64,000 nt of DNA from an uncultured Clostridia bacterium (GTDB lineage: Bacteria; Bacillota; Clostridia; TANB77; CAG-508): positions 228,778 through 292,777 of the forward strand of contig CALXLF010000001.1 of the NCBI GenBank assembly GCA_944389125.1, in the 5' to 3' direction. Both the position numbers and the translations under genes were made by a program. A model generated the notes under the pieces. The model saw nothing but the letters and a program-made list of their open reading frames with translations. It was not told the origin of the DNA and made no database searches. Shown here one piece after another: positions 49,560-59,029 of this stretch. Position 1 is the first letter of the stretch. Each line of letters opens with the position of its first letter.

Positions 49560-50075
49560 TTAATAATTAATTATAACTTTATTAACTAATCCAGATTCTG
49601 CATAATTTAATTCAACTACATACTCATGTGAGCTATCAATTTCACTTCTTAAATTTGTTAGTTCTTCAGTATATGTATCATTATCTTCTACTGCAGTTTC
49701 TCCACCTACGATTGTTGTTATATTAGAATCTGAATCTTCAAATTCAACTGTAGGAATATATTCAGCATCATCTTTATTAGATGCTGCATTTACAAGTAAT
49801 GTGCCTATTAAAGATCTTACATTAGATCCTGTTACAGCTTCTCCTTCATAACTTTCTATTGGACTATTAAAAGTTGATATTACTGTTTCATCTAATTGCT
49901 CAGATGTTGATGAAGATGTTTCATTTTCCTCATTTACTTCATTTGAACTATTTGAAGATGTATTTTCCTCATTTGAAACTGTATTTTCCTCTTCTGATTT
50001 TCCACATCCTGTAAACACTATTAACATTGCACTTAATAATAAAACCAATCCTATTGTTAATATTTTGTTTTTCAT
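49560..50075 (-). CDS. Lipoprotein, paralogue of its downstream neighbour
   Basis: This 171-residue protein shares the signal peptide and lipobox (IVFTGCGKS) and the domain (FNSPIESYEGEAVTGSNVRS) with the gene after it; their linkers differ in length. The 25-bp gap suggests one transcript. A surface role at the outer leaflet of the membrane is likely; ligand unknown. Confidence 0.8.
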   Translation of the reverse strand: MKNKILTIGLVLLLSAMLIVFTGCGKSEEENTVSNEENTSSNSSNEVNEENETSSSTSEQLDETVISTFNSPIESYEGEAVTGSNVRSLIGTLLVNAASNKDDAEYIPTVEFEDSDSNITTIVGGETAVEDNDTYTEELTNLRSEIDSSHEYVVELNYAESGLVNKVIINY

Positions 50076-50228
50076 TTTTGTTTTTCCTCCTTTGTTTATT
50101 TTTCTATTATTATATTACTAACTTTATTTTTTGTAAAGACTTTTTTGAGTAACACAATTTTTGATTTTGAATAATATATAACATACTAATGATTACAAAT
50201 AAAAATTACTTAAAAGGAGGGAAAACTA

Positions 50229-50351
50229 ATGCCAGAAAATAGAGGTTGCGGATGTGGCTTTTTTGATAATGAATGCCTTTGGATTATCCTAATATTAATC
50301 GTTTTATTCTGTTGTTGCGGCAATGGCAGTGGCAGAAATGGATGTTGCTAA
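50229..50351 (+). CDS. Small Cys/Gly-rich membrane peptide, YjcZ-like
   Basis: The 40-codon ORF has a strong AGGAGG site and a terminator after it. It has a Gly/Cys N-terminus (GCGCGFFDN), one hydrophobic helix (CLWIILILIVLF), and a Cys-rich tail (CCCGNGSGRNGCC). It resembles the short YjcZ/sporulation-type peptides in plan only. It is too short for certain family assignment. Confidence 0.65.
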   Translation: MPENRGCGCGFFDNECLWIILILIVLFCCCGNGSGRNGCC

Positions 50352-50363
50352 TTTTTTAAGTAA

Positions 50364-50395
50364 AAAGAACAGCTCTAACTTTAGAGCTGTTCTTT
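50364..50395. terminator. Bidirectional terminator between the small peptide gene and pyrI
   Basis: AAGAACAGCTCTA and TAGAGCTGTTCTT form a perfect stem, T-rich on both sides, just after both convergent genes. Confidence 0.9.
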
Positions 50396-50812
50396 CTATT
50401 TTAAACTCATTTCACAATATTTACATCTATAGACATTTCTTTCTTTATCTGTTAATATAAATATTTGATCTAATTGTCTTTCTACAGATGTTATACATCT
50501 TGGATTTTTACATTTTGCAACATTTACTATTACCTCTGGAAGAGATAATTTTTTCTTTTCTATAATTTTATCATCTTTAACAACATTTACTGTAACTCCT
50601 GGATCGATAAATCCTAATTTATCAAAATCTAAATCTATATTTCTATCTATTTTAATAATATCTTTTACTCCAGTCTTTTTACTCTTTGCATTAGTAATTA
50701 TTGCAACTTGGCAATCTAGCTCATTTAAATTTAAAAGCTCATATATTTCCATACCTTTTCCAGCTTCAATGTGGTCAATTACATAACCATTTTTTATACT
50801 ATCAATATTCAT
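50396..50812 (-). CDS. pyrI: Aspartate carbamoyltransferase regulatory subunit
   Basis: The 138-residue protein has the nucleotide-binding N-terminal half (VIDHIEAGKGMEIYELLN) and the C-terminal zinc site with Cys in CKNPRC and CKYC. It binds the catalytic subunit encoded immediately upstream and gives CTP/ATP allostery. The start has GAGGGG. Confidence 0.92.
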   Translation of the reverse strand: MNIDSIKNGYVIDHIEAGKGMEIYELLNLNELDCQVAIITNAKSKKTGVKDIIKIDRNIDLDFDKLGFIDPGVTVNVVKDDKIIEKKKLSLPEVIVNVAKCKNPRCITSVERQLDQIFILTDKERNVYRCKYCEMSLK

Positions 50813-50863
50813 TTTTATTACCCCTCATTTATTTTATATTTTTAAGTTTAATGTTATTTAAAA

Positions 50864-51778
50864 TTATTTTATATTTAATAATTTTAAAATTAATGCCATT
50901 CTAATATATTTTCCGTTTAAAACTTGTTTAAAATAGCAAGCTCTAGGGTCGTCATCAACATCTGTTGATATCTCATTTACTCTTGGAAGTGGATGCAAAA
51001 TAGATAAATCTTTTTTAGCATTTTCTAATTTCTCTTTATTTAAAATATAATAATCTTTTAATCTTATATAATCTTCTTCATTAAAAAATCTCTCTTTTTG
51101 AACTCTTGTCATGTAAAGAATATCTAAATCACCCATATATTCTTCAATATCTTTTGTTTCAACATATTGCATGTTGTTTTTCTCTATTATATCTCTTTTT
51201 ACATACTCTGGAATTTCTAATTCTTTTGGTGAAATTAATACCAATTTTATATTTTTATATCTTGATAATGCTGTTATTAAAGAGTGTACTGTTCTTCCAA
51301 ATTTTAAATCACCACATAGTCCAACTGTTAAATTATCTAATCTTCCTTTTTCAAGATCTATTGTTAATAAATCAGTTAAAGTTTGTGTTGGATGATTATG
51401 TCCACCATCACCTGCATTTATTATAGGAACTGTTGATTTCATAGAAGCAACAAGCGGTGCTCCTTCTTTTGGATGTCGCATTGCAATAATATCACTATAA
51501 CAACCAACAACTCTTATTGTATCTGAAACTGTCTCTCCTTTTGATGCTGAGCTAGATGCGGCCTCTGAAAATCCTAATGTTCTTCCTCCTAATTCTAACA
51601 TTGCTGCTTCAAAGCTAAGTCTTGTTCTAGTACTTGGCTCAAAAAATAAAGTAGCTAAAGTCTTATCATCACATTTATGAGAATACTCTTTTTTGTGATT
51701 AATAATGTCTTTAGCTACTTTAATTAAGTCATCAATTTCTTCTACAGATAAATCCTTAATATCAATTAAATGTTTCAT
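50864..51778 (-). CDS. pyrB: Aspartate carbamoyltransferase catalytic subunit
   Basis: This 304-residue trimeric enzyme makes carbamoyl aspartate from the CarAB product. Motifs are [12 protein letters not shown] near residue 50, the Lys/Ser loop [11 protein letters not shown], and [13 protein letters not shown] near 130. It is followed by pyrI at about 50 bp. The gene is read without interruption. Confidence 0.95.
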   Translation of the reverse strand: MKHLIDIKDLSVEEIDDLIKVAKDIINHKKEYSHKCDDKTLATLFFEPSTRTRLSFEAAMLELGGRTLGFSEAASSSASKGETVSDTIRVVGCYSDIIAMRHPKEGAPLVASMKSTVPIINAGDGGHNHPTQTLTDLLTIDLEKGRLDNLTVGLCGDLKFGRTVHSLITALSRYKNIKLVLISPKELEIPEYVKRDIIEKNNMQYVETKDIEEYMGDLDILYMTRVQKERFFNEEDYIRLKDYYILNKEKLENAKKDLSILHPLPRVNEISTDVDDDPRACYFKQVLNGKYIRMALILKLLNIK

Positions 51779-51890
51779 TCTTTTTCTCCTTTTCAGTTTT
51801 TCCTATTATATCAGTATGAATTAAATTTGTAAAGAGAAAAAATAAAAAACATCTCTATCTCACATTTATAAAAGATTTTAATTATTGTTT

Positions 51891-52750
51891 TTAAATCACT
51901 ATATCTCTTTTCAATAAGTTATCTTTTACTACACCTAAACCAATATATCTACTATCTTTTGAATATATATTATATATTCCATCTGGAAGCTCAAATGTTA
52001 ATTTTACTCCATTTAAAAATAATTCTTCTTTTCTAGAATTCAAAATTATATTTTCTAAATTTTTAAAAATTTCTTGCACAGAAATTATTTTCAAATTTTC
52101 TTTATTTTTTTCTAAATCTTCTAAAGTAATAGAATCTTCAATTTCAAAATAACCTACTTTTGTTCTTATTAAAGATTTCATAAATCCGGACTGTTTTTAG
52201 TTTTTCTGCGATATCTTCACATAAAGTTCTAATATAAGTTCCTTTTGAACATTCTACTTCAAATTTTATTATCTGATTTTTGATATCAAAATTTAATAAT
52301 TTAATATTATATATTTTAATTTTTCTTTTAGGAATTTCAACTTCTTTTCCTTCTCTTGCATATTCATAAAGCTTTTTTCCATCAACCTTTATTGCTGAAT
52401 ACTTAGGTGGAATTTGAGTTTGCTCACCCAAAAAGTTATTTAAAGCTTCTTTGATTTTTTCTTTGTTTTTAATAATTTTATCAGATTTTGATATTACTTC
52501 ACCTTCTAAATCTCCAGTTAGTCTTTTTTCTCCGTAATTTAATTTCAGCAATATAAGTTTTATCATGTTCCATAAGATATTTAGAAATTTTAGTTGCCTC
52601 TCCTAAAAGCACTGGAAATACACCTGTTGCTAATGGATCTAATGTACCGATATGTCCAGCTTTTTTTATATTTAAAATTTTCTTTACTTTTGAAACAACC
52701 TGCTGAGATGTATATCCAGCAGGTTTATTTATAATAATTAATCCATTCAT
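51891..52750 (-). CDS. truB: tRNA pseudouridine-55 synthase; two +1 CGG shifts
   Basis: ATG 52750 after TAGGA is preferred over the TTG at 52756. The rejoined product is about 285 residues. TruB makes pseudouridine 55 in the T loop of tRNA. The catalytic Asp is in GHIGTLDPLATGV; KKLYEYAREGKEVE is also typical. The frame breaks at CGG 52532-52534 (giving IAEIKLGEKRLTGDLEG) and at CGG 52186-52188 (giving KLKTVGFMKSLIRTKVG). Both repaired sequences match the family. Strict reading gives three fragments. Confidence 0.95.
52186..52188 (-). other. CGG +1 shift site 2 in truB
   Basis: The context is GTC CGG A. Skipping the C at 52188 reads GGA (Gly) in KTVGFMKSL. Confidence 0.93.
52532..52534 (-). 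other. CGG +1 shift site 1 in truB
   Basis: The context is TTA CGG A. Skipping the C at 52534 reads GGA (Gly) just before the conserved TGD. Confidence 0.95.
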
Positions 52751-52763
52751 ATTCAAATCCTAC

Positions 52764-53717
52764 TTATTTTAAATGTTTCATTGTCTCACTAACTACTGCT
52801 TTTTGTACTTCTTCTATATCTGCGTCGATCAAACAACCAGCAGCTAATTTATGACCTCCTCCACCAAATAACATACATATATCAGCTACATCTATATTAT
52901 TTGAACGAAATGAAACTTTAAATCCATCTTCTTTTTCACGTGCAAAAATTGCTACTTCAACATCTTTTATAGTAACTCCAATTCCAGCAATTCCTTCTAA
53001 TTCTCCTGGCTTAATTCCTAATTCTTCTATATCTTTTTTAGTAATATATGTAAAAGTAATTTTGTCATCTGCAAAAAACTTTAATCTATCTAATGCTAAC
53101 TTCTCTGCATTAAATTGTGATTTAGTTTTTGTCATCATGGCTTCTTTATAAACTTTTGAAACATTTATACCTTTACTTAAGCACCAAGCCGCATATTCAA
53201 AAGTTTCAGTCGTAGTACTATTAAATCTAAATCCTCCTGTATCTGTAATTATTCCTGCTAATAAACAAATTGCAACATCTTTACTTATATCTATTTTTAA
53301 ATATTCAAAACTTGATACTAAGATTTGTGCGCATGCAGGAGCAACTGGATTTACAACATTATAATCTCCAAACATAGAGTTTCTTAAATGATGATCAAAT
53401 TGAACTATAACTTTTGCTGTCTCTATAAATTTTCTATATTCTTTTCCAACTCTATCAGTATTTGGACAATCTACAACTATCGCCATATCATATTTTTCAT
53501 GGCTTGGTTCTGATTTTATCATATCAAAATTAGGTAAAAATTTAAAAGTTTCTGGATATTCCTTAAATAGAACATCTACATCATTTTTTCCAAGTTCTTT
53601 TAGAAATGTACACATTCCAAGACTACTTCCAATGGCATCTCCATCCGGATTTTCATGTGCTAAAACAACAAAAGTTTCAGCTTTATTTATCTCTTTTAAA
53701 ATTTCATCTAAAGTCAT
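52764..53717 (-). CDS. nrnA: DHH/DHHA1 oligoribonuclease NrnA
   Basis: This 317-residue phosphodiesterase degrades nanoRNA and pApA. The DHH motif (FDHHLRNS), HENPDGDAIGSS near residue 20, and the late GGGGHKLAAGCLID of DHHA1 are clear. It sits between rbfA and truB as is common in the phylum. Confidence 0.93.
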   Translation of the reverse strand: MTLDEILKEINKAETFVVLAHENPDGDAIGSSLGMCTFLKELGKNDVDVLFKEYPETFKFLPNFDMIKSEPSHEKYDMAIVVDCPNTDRVGKEYRKFIETAKVIVQFDHHLRNSMFGDYNVVNPVAPACAQILVSSFEYLKIDISKDVAICLLAGIITDTGGFRFNSTTTETFEYAAWCLSKGINVSKVYKEAMMTKTKSQFNAEKLALDRLKFFADDKITFTYITKKDIEELGIKPGELEGIAGIGVTIKDVEVAIFAREKEDGFKVSFRSNNIDVADICMLFGGGGHKLAAGCLIDADIEEVQKAVVSETMKHLK

Positions 53718-53764
53718 TGAGGCCTTCCTCTCCGAGTAAAGCTTTACTTGTTTTAGTTAGTAAG

Positions 53765-54125
53765 CTAACTCTGCTTATTATTTTTATTAATTTCTTTTAA
53801 TATTTTATCAATCCTTGAACCGATATTCAATACTTTCGTCAAATTCAAAAACTAACTCTGGTGTAAGTCTTAAATTAACTTCTTTAGCAACTAAACTTCT
53901 AATAAAACCACTAGATTTTTTTAAAATTGCTAAATTTTCTTTTTGACTTTTACATCCAATCATACTAACAAAAACTCTAGCATAACGTAAATCTGGTGTT
54001 GTTTTTACACTAGTAACACTAATAAGCCCTGTAAGTTTAGGATCATGTAATTCTTGAGATATAATTTGACTAATAGCTTTTTTTAACTCTTCATCAACAC
54101 GATTCATCCTATTACTATCTGACAT
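53765..54125 (-). CDS. rbfA: Ribosome-binding factor A; cryptic +1 CGG shift
   Basis: ATG 54125 follows AGGAG. The 30S maturation factor has NRMNRVDEELKKAISQI and the KH-like fold (LRYARVFVSMIG). The strict frame ends ESIEYRFKD at 53808 and looks intact, but it lacks the family end. CGG 53820-53822 (TAT CGG TTC) read with the C skipped gives SIEYGSRIDKILKEIN, matching the conserved RbfA ending, and terminates at 53765. The product is about 119 residues. The case shows that breaks are not always visible as split frames. Confidence 0.93.
53820..53822 (-). other. Cryptic CGG +1 shift site in rbfA
   Basis: The context is TAT CGG T. Skipping the C at 53822 reads GGT (Gly) of the conserved EYG-RID. 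Confidence 0.92.
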
Positions 54126-54180
54126 AAGTTTTCTCCTCTTTTTTATATAATTTTTCATAGTTTATCATTGTACTCACTAT

Positions 54181-54262
54181 GAGTTTGAGGTATATGATAT
54201 TTATTTCACTTCTTCCATAACATAAACTTCTAAAAATGATGAAATCATTTTTGAAGTTTATG
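54181..54262. repeat. Partial duplication of the infB 3' end, with a hairpin
   Basis: The strand complementary to infB repeats the final codons of infB (for EVYVMEEVK and its stop) about 120 bases downstream of the real stop. It also contains an inverted repeat at 54221-54262. It looks like a local duplication that has become noncoding. Confidence 0.65.
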
Positions 54263-54312
54263 TCTTTTTATTTTGGTATCGAGTAAAAATTGCTTCGCAA
54301 TTTTTTCACGAA

Positions 54313-57087
54313 TTATTTTACTTCTTCCATTACATAAACTTCAAGCATATCTCCTTCTTTAATATCATCATACTTCTCAATTTGAAGTCCACATTCATAT
54401 CCTGTTGCAACTTCTTTTACATCATCTTTAAATCTCTTTAAAGACACAAGTTTTCCATCATGTATAACTATATTATCTCTAATAACTCTAATTCCAGCAT
54501 TTCTTGTAATTTTTCCTGTTAAAACATAAGCTCCGGCAATTGTTCCTACATTTGAAACTTTGAATATCTGTCTTACTTCTGCTGTTCCTATTACAACTTC
54601 TTTATAAACCGGATCAAGCATTCCTTTCATAGCTGCTTCAACATCATTTATAGCATCATAGATTACAGAGTATGTGTTAATTTCAACACCTTCTTTTTCA
54701 GCTATACTTTTTGCCATAGCTTCAGCTCTAACATTAAAAGCAATTATAATAGCATTTGAAACTTTAGCTAAATTAACATCTGTTTCTGTAACACCACCAA
54801 CACTACTATGAATAACTGAAACTTTTACCTCATCATTAGATAATTTTTCTAGAGATTGTTTTAAAGCTTCAACTGAACCTTGAACATCAGCTTTTACTAT
54901 TAAGTTAAGTTGTTTCAAATTCTCATTTTCAATTTGTGAAAATACATCATCTAAAGTAACTATTTTACGTTTAGCAAGTTCTTTTTCTCTTTGTTCACGT
55001 TTTCTTCTTTCAATTAAATGTTTTGCTGTTTTTTCATCTTTTACTTCATAGAAAGTATCTCCTGATTGAGGAACTGATGATAAACCTGTAATCTCAACTG
55101 GAGTTGAAGGTCCTGCTGTTTTAACTTCTTTTCCTTTATCGTTTTTCATTTTTCTAATCCTACCAATTGAAGAACCAACTATAATTGTATCGCCAACATC
55201 TAGTTTTCCTCTTTGAACAAGCATTGTTGCAACTGGTCCTTTTGTTTTATCAAGTCTTGCTTCAATAACAGTTCCTTTAGCTTGCTTATTTGGATTTGCT
55301 TTTAGATCCAAGACATCAGCTTCAAGTAAAACCATTTCTAAAAGATTATCTATACCCATTTTAGTTTTAGCTGAAATTGGAACAAAAATTGTATCTCCTC
55401 CCCATTCTTCAGGAACTACATTATATTTCATTAATTCTTGTTTTACTTTTTCAAGATTTGCATCTGGTAAATCCATTTTATTAACAGCAACAATAATTGG
55501 AATATTTGCAGCTCTAGCATGGTCAATAGCTTCAATTGTTTGAGGCATTACACCATCATTAGCAGCAACAACTAAAATTGCAATATCAGTTATTTGTGCA
55601 CCTCTAGCACGCATACTTGTAAAAGCTTCATGACCAGGAGTGTCTAAAAATGTAATATCTCTTCCATTAATATTTACTTGATATGCACCAATATGTTGTG
55701 TAATTCCACCTGACTCACCTTCTATAACATTTGTACTTCTAATAGCATCAAGTAAAGAAGTTTTTCCATGGTCAACATGACCCATAACAACGATAACTGG
55801 TGGACGTGGTTTTAAATCTTTCTCATCATCTTCACTATCATCAATCAATTTATCTTCATCTGTAACAATATTTTTCTTTTTAGCTGTAATTCCAAACTCT
55901 GATGCAACTAAAAATGCTGTATCAAAATCAATTTCATTATTTATTGTTACCATCATTCCTAAATTAATTAATTTTTTTATAACTTCACCACTTGTAATTT
56001 TCATTTCCATAGCTAAATCTTTAACTGTAATATGATCTGGAATAGTAATTTCAGTAAGTTTAAAGATTTTTTGCTTATTAGCTTTATTACCTTGTTTTGG
56101 TTTCTTTTTAGCTCTTTTTCCTCTTTCAGTGCTTAAATCATAATAATCATACATTTCACCTTCTTCATGAAACATGTTAGAAAGTGTACTATGTTTTTTA
56201 AGACTATTTAATTTATCATTATCAAATTCATCCTCATTTCTTCTATTTTTTCTACTATTAGAATTCTTTGACTCATCAATTCTATTTTGTTTTTGTCTAT
56301 CCTTAATTTTATTTGAAGCATATTCTCTAACATTTTCTTTTTCTGGAATATCTATTTCCATAATATTTTTTATTTTTTTATCAATGCCTTTTCCATCAAG
56401 TTTTCTATTAGGTCTATTATCTTTTTTATAATCTTCTTTTTTAGAAAATTTAGAATCTCTATCTTGATAATGCTTATTTTGAGGACGATTTTGTCTATCA
56501 TTATTATATTGATTATTAAAAGGTTTATTATTATTAAATTTATTTTTAGGCGCAACATTATTTGAAGGAGTTTGCTTTTCAGCTTCTACTTCTTTAGGTT
56601 GATTTTTTTCTTTTTTCTCTTCTACTTCGTCAGCAGTAGTCTCTTTCTTTTTTTCTTCAACAACTGCTTTTGGTTTTTCCTCTTTTTTCTCTTCTTTTTT
56701 AGATATACCTAAAAGTTCACTTACAGTAAGAGGTTTTGTAGGCTTATTTCTATAAACAATGTTATAATCTTTCTTTCTATTTTTTTCAACATTAAAAACA
56801 TTATCATCTTTTTTCTGTTGCTTTTTCTTTTCCTCTTCTTCCTTTTTTTCATCATCATTAAAGATTACAGCTCTTCTAATGATAACTGGTTCATCCTTTT
56901 CTTTTTGATTTTCCATAGATTTCTTTTTAAATACTCCTTTTAATAATTTCTCTAACATCTTTTCCTCTTCTTCCGTAACTGAACTTAAATGGCTTTTAAC
57001 TGGTATTCCATTTTTATTTGCAATTTCAACTACTTGCTTGTTATCTACTCCCATTTTTTTTGCGATTTCATAAATTTTTACTTTCAT
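54313..57087 (-). CDS. infB: Translation initiation factor IF-2
   Basis: The 924-residue GTPase has an N-terminal IF2 domain, a long Lys/Glu/Asn-rich linker (residues about 80-330, rich in KKEE), then the GTPase core: [42 protein letters not shown]; domains II-IV end in [13 protein letters not shown]. It brings fMet-tRNA to the 30S subunit. The gene has no in-frame CGG. Confidence 0.96.
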   Translation of the reverse strand: MKVKIYEIAKKMGVDNKQVVEIANKNGIPVKSHLSSVTEEEEKMLEKLLKGVFKKKSMENQKEKDEPVIIRRAVIFNDDEKKEEEEKKKQQKKDDNVFNVEKNRKKDYNIVYRNKPTKPLTVSELLGISKKEEKKEEKPKAVVEEKKKETTADEVEEKKEKNQPKEVEAEKQTPSNNVAPKNKFNNNKPFNNQYNNDRQNRPQNKHYQDRDSKFSKKEDYKKDNRPNRKLDGKGIDKKIKNIMEIDIPEKENVREYASNKIKDRQKQNRIDESKNSNSRKNRRNEDEFDNDKLNSLKKHSTLSNMFHEEGEMYDYYDLSTERGKRAKKKPKQGNKANKQKIFKLTEITIPDHITVKDLAMEMKITSGEVIKKLINLGMMVTINNEIDFDTAFLVASEFGITAKKKNIVTDEDKLIDDSEDDEKDLKPRPPVIVVMGHVDHGKTSLLDAIRSTNVIEGESGGITQHIGAYQVNINGRDITFLDTPGHEAFTSMRARGAQITDIAILVVAANDGVMPQTIEAIDHARAANIPIIVAVNKMDLPDANLEKVKQELMKYNVVPEEWGGDTIFVPISAKTKMGIDNLLEMVLLEADVLDLKANPNKQAKGTVIEARLDKTKGPVATMLVQRGKLDVGDTIIVGSSIGRIRKMKNDKGKEVKTAGPSTPVEITGLSSVPQSGDTFYEVKDEKTAKHLIERRKREQREKELAKRKIVTLDDVFSQIENENLKQLNLIVKADVQGSVEALKQSLEKLSNDEVKVSVIHSSVGGVTETDVNLAKVSNAIIIAFNVRAEAMAKSIAEKEGVEINTYSVIYDAINDVEAAMKGMLDPVYKEVVIGTAEVRQIFKVSNVGTIAGAYVLTGKITRNAGIRVIRDNIVIHDGKLVSLKRFKDDVKEVATGYECGLQIEKYDDIKEGDMLEVYVMEEVK

Positions 57088-57397
57088 TTATGCTTCACCC
57101 CCAATAATCAATTCTTGGATTTTATTTGCTAAGCCAGAATCTAAAATTCCTATTACTGCTCTTCCTTTTTTACCAATAGCTTTACTATTAGTTTCAATAT
57201 CACCAAAAATTATTAATGGTATTTCATATTTTTCAGAAGCAAAAGTTAAATTATCCTTAGTTTTTTGTGATGCATCATCTGCAACTATAATCAATTTAAC
57301 TTTTCTTTTTTTAATCTCTTCTAAAACTATATCATAACCGGGAAATTAACTTTCCAGCTTTAGCTGAGATTCCAAGCATTCCATAGCATTTATCCAA
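57088..57397 (-). CDS. ylxQ: L7Ae-like RNA-binding protein YlxQ; +1 CGG shift
   Basis: The TTG at 57397 overlaps the end of the ylxR gene by 8 bases. The rejoined product is about 102 residues. An L7Ae fold is indicated by MLGISAKAGKLISGYD and LIIVADDASQKTKDNL. The frame breaks at CGG 57338-57340: strict reading ends LISRL, stop; skipping the C gives LISGYDIVLEEIKKRK. The gene would not be called by length-filtered frame tools for its N-terminus. It lies between rnpM and infB. Confidence 0.9.
57338..57340 (-). other. CGG +1 shift site in ylxQ
   Basis: The context is TCC CGG T. Skipping the C at 57340 reads GGT (Gly) of KLISGYD. Confidence 0.92.
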
Positions 57398-57659
57398 TAA
57401 TTACACCTCTTATACTTTCATAAAATTGTTCATCAATATTAGTATTTAAAACTTTTTCAAGTCTTTTTGTCTTTTTTACTTTATTAAGACATTCTTCTTT
57501 TTTACAAATATATGCACCCCTACCATTTTTTTTTCCTGATAAATCAATCTCTAAAATTCCATCTTTATTTTTTACTATTCTAAGCAAATCTTTTTTTTCT
57601 TTTTGTTCATTACAAGCCATACATCTTCTAAGTGGCACATATTTTGAATTCTTTTTCAT
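57390..57659 (-). CDS. rnpM: YlxR-family RNA-binding protein RnpM
   Basis: This 89-residue protein has the family motif PLRRCMACNEQKEKKDLLRI and GKKNGRGAYICKKEECL. Members bind RNA and modulate RNase P. It is placed directly after nusA and overlaps ylxQ. Confidence 0.92.
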   Translation of the reverse strand: MKKNSKYVPLRRCMACNEQKEKKDLLRIVKNKDGILEIDLSGKKNGRGAYICKKEECLNKVKKTKRLEKVLNTNIDEQFYESIRGVIIG

Positions 57660-57671
57660 TTTTTTCCTCTT

Positions 57672-58886
57672 CTATTCTTCTACTTCATCAGTAGATTTCT
57701 TTGATTTTGTTTTTCTTGTTTTTTTAGGTTTTTCTTCTTGTTCCTCTGTTTTTTCTTCTACTACTTCTTCTTTAGAAGATTCTTCAGCAGTTGAATCTTC
57801 TTCAGCTTTTTCTTTTTCAACTATTCCAGCTACAATATCTCTTATTTGAGATTCAGATTTTATATCTATTTTCCAATTTGTAAGTCTTGCAGCTAATCTA
57901 GCATTTTGTCCTGATTTTCCAATTGCTAAAGATAATTGATCATCTGGAACTATAACTTGAGCAAATTTTTCATCTTCTTTAACGTCAACAGCCATAACTT
58001 GTGCAGGAAGTAATGATGCTGCTATATAAATAGAAGGATCTTCACTCCATTCAATAACATCTATCTTTTCTCCATTTAATTCATTTATAATATTTTGAAT
58101 TCTTACACCTTTTTGTCCTACACATGAACCAACTGGATCTATGTTTTCGTTTTTAGAATAAACTGCAACTTTACTTCTGTAACCAGCTTCTCTAGAAACA
58201 CTTTTTATTTCAATCAAACCCTCATAAATTTCTGGAATTTCTAATTCAAAAAGTCTTTTTACAAAATTAGGATGACTTCTTGATATAATTACTTGAGGAT
58301 TTCCTTTATTTCCTTTTTCAACACTTAGTACATATCCTTTAATTTTATCATTAACTTTATAATGTTCTGTTGGAATTTGTTCTTTTAAAGGCATTACACC
58401 TTCTAGTTTTCCTAAATCTATAACTAAAGTTCCAGTATCAGCTTTTTGTACTATACCTGATACTATTTCACCTTTTTTATCACTATATTCATTATAAATT
58501 AATTCTCTTTCCACTTCTCTTATTTTTTGAACAACAACTTGTTTTGCAGTTTGAGCAGCTATTCTACCAAAATCTTTTGGTATAATTTCTATATCAACAG
58601 TTTCTCCAATTTTAACCTTAGGATTAATCTTTTTTGCTTTTTCTAAACTTATTTCTAACAATGGATCTTCTACTTTTTCCACAACTTCCATTACAGAATA
58701 AACATGAACTTCTCCTGTTTCGCCATTAATGTTTACTTTAACATTATCAACAGAATCAAAATTCTTTTTATATGCTGTAACTAAAGCTGTTTCTAGAGAT
58801 TCAATTAAATACTCCTTTTTTATACCTCTTTCTTTTTCTAGTTCATCCATTGCGCTAACTAATTCTTTTACATCAATTTGTTTCAT
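57672..58886 (-). CDS. nusA: Transcription termination/antitermination protein NusA
   Basis: The start is at 58886 after AAGGAGGAG (a TTG upstream overlaps the site). At about 404 residues it has the NusA N-terminal domain, S1 (KGEIVSGIVQKADTGTLVID) and two KH domains (DPVGSCVGQKGVRIQNII and DDQLSLAIGKSGQNARLAAR). A Lys/Glu tail follows. It heads the nusA-rnpM-ylxQ-infB cluster; rimP is not adjacent. Confidence 0.95.
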   Translation of the reverse strand: MKQIDVKELVSAMDELEKERGIKKEYLIESLETALVTAYKKNFDSVDNVKVNINGETGEVHVYSVMEVVEKVEDPLLEISLEKAKKINPKVKIGETVDIEIIPKDFGRIAAQTAKQVVVQKIREVERELIYNEYSDKKGEIVSGIVQKADTGTLVIDLGKLEGVMPLKEQIPTEHYKVNDKIKGYVLSVEKGNKGNPQVIISRSHPNFVKRLFELEIPEIYEGLIEIKSVSREAGYRSKVAVYSKNENIDPVGSCVGQKGVRIQNIINELNGEKIDVIEWSEDPSIYIAASLLPAQVMAVDVKEDEKFAQVIVPDDQLSLAIGKSGQNARLAARLTNWKIDIKSESQIRDIVAGIVEKEKAEEDSTAEESSKEEVVEEKTEEQEEKPKKTRKTKSKKSTDEVEE

Positions 58887-58969
58887 TTTTAAAAACTCCT
58901 CCTTCAAAACAAAACTTAAGAGTGGGATTTGTTCCCACTCTTCTAGTTAATTTTGTTCTGTACGTAACT

Positions 58970-58998
58970 ATTATACCGTCTTTTCCTTACAAAGTCAA
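58970..58998 (-). promoter_or_regulatory. nusA operon promoter
   Basis: -35 TTGACT (58993-58998) and -10 TATAAT (58970-58975) are 17 bp apart. A hairpin with arms AAGAGTGGGA/TCCCACTCTT lies in the leader (58917-58942). Confidence 0.8.
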
Positions 58999-59029
58999 GC
59001 AATTTAAGGAAAAAACTGGATTTTTTAAA

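Noticed and set aside
54221..54262. Terminator of rbfA or infB on the minus strand
   Set aside because: The hairpin is clear but is not followed by a T run in that direction; it is listed as part of the duplicated segment.
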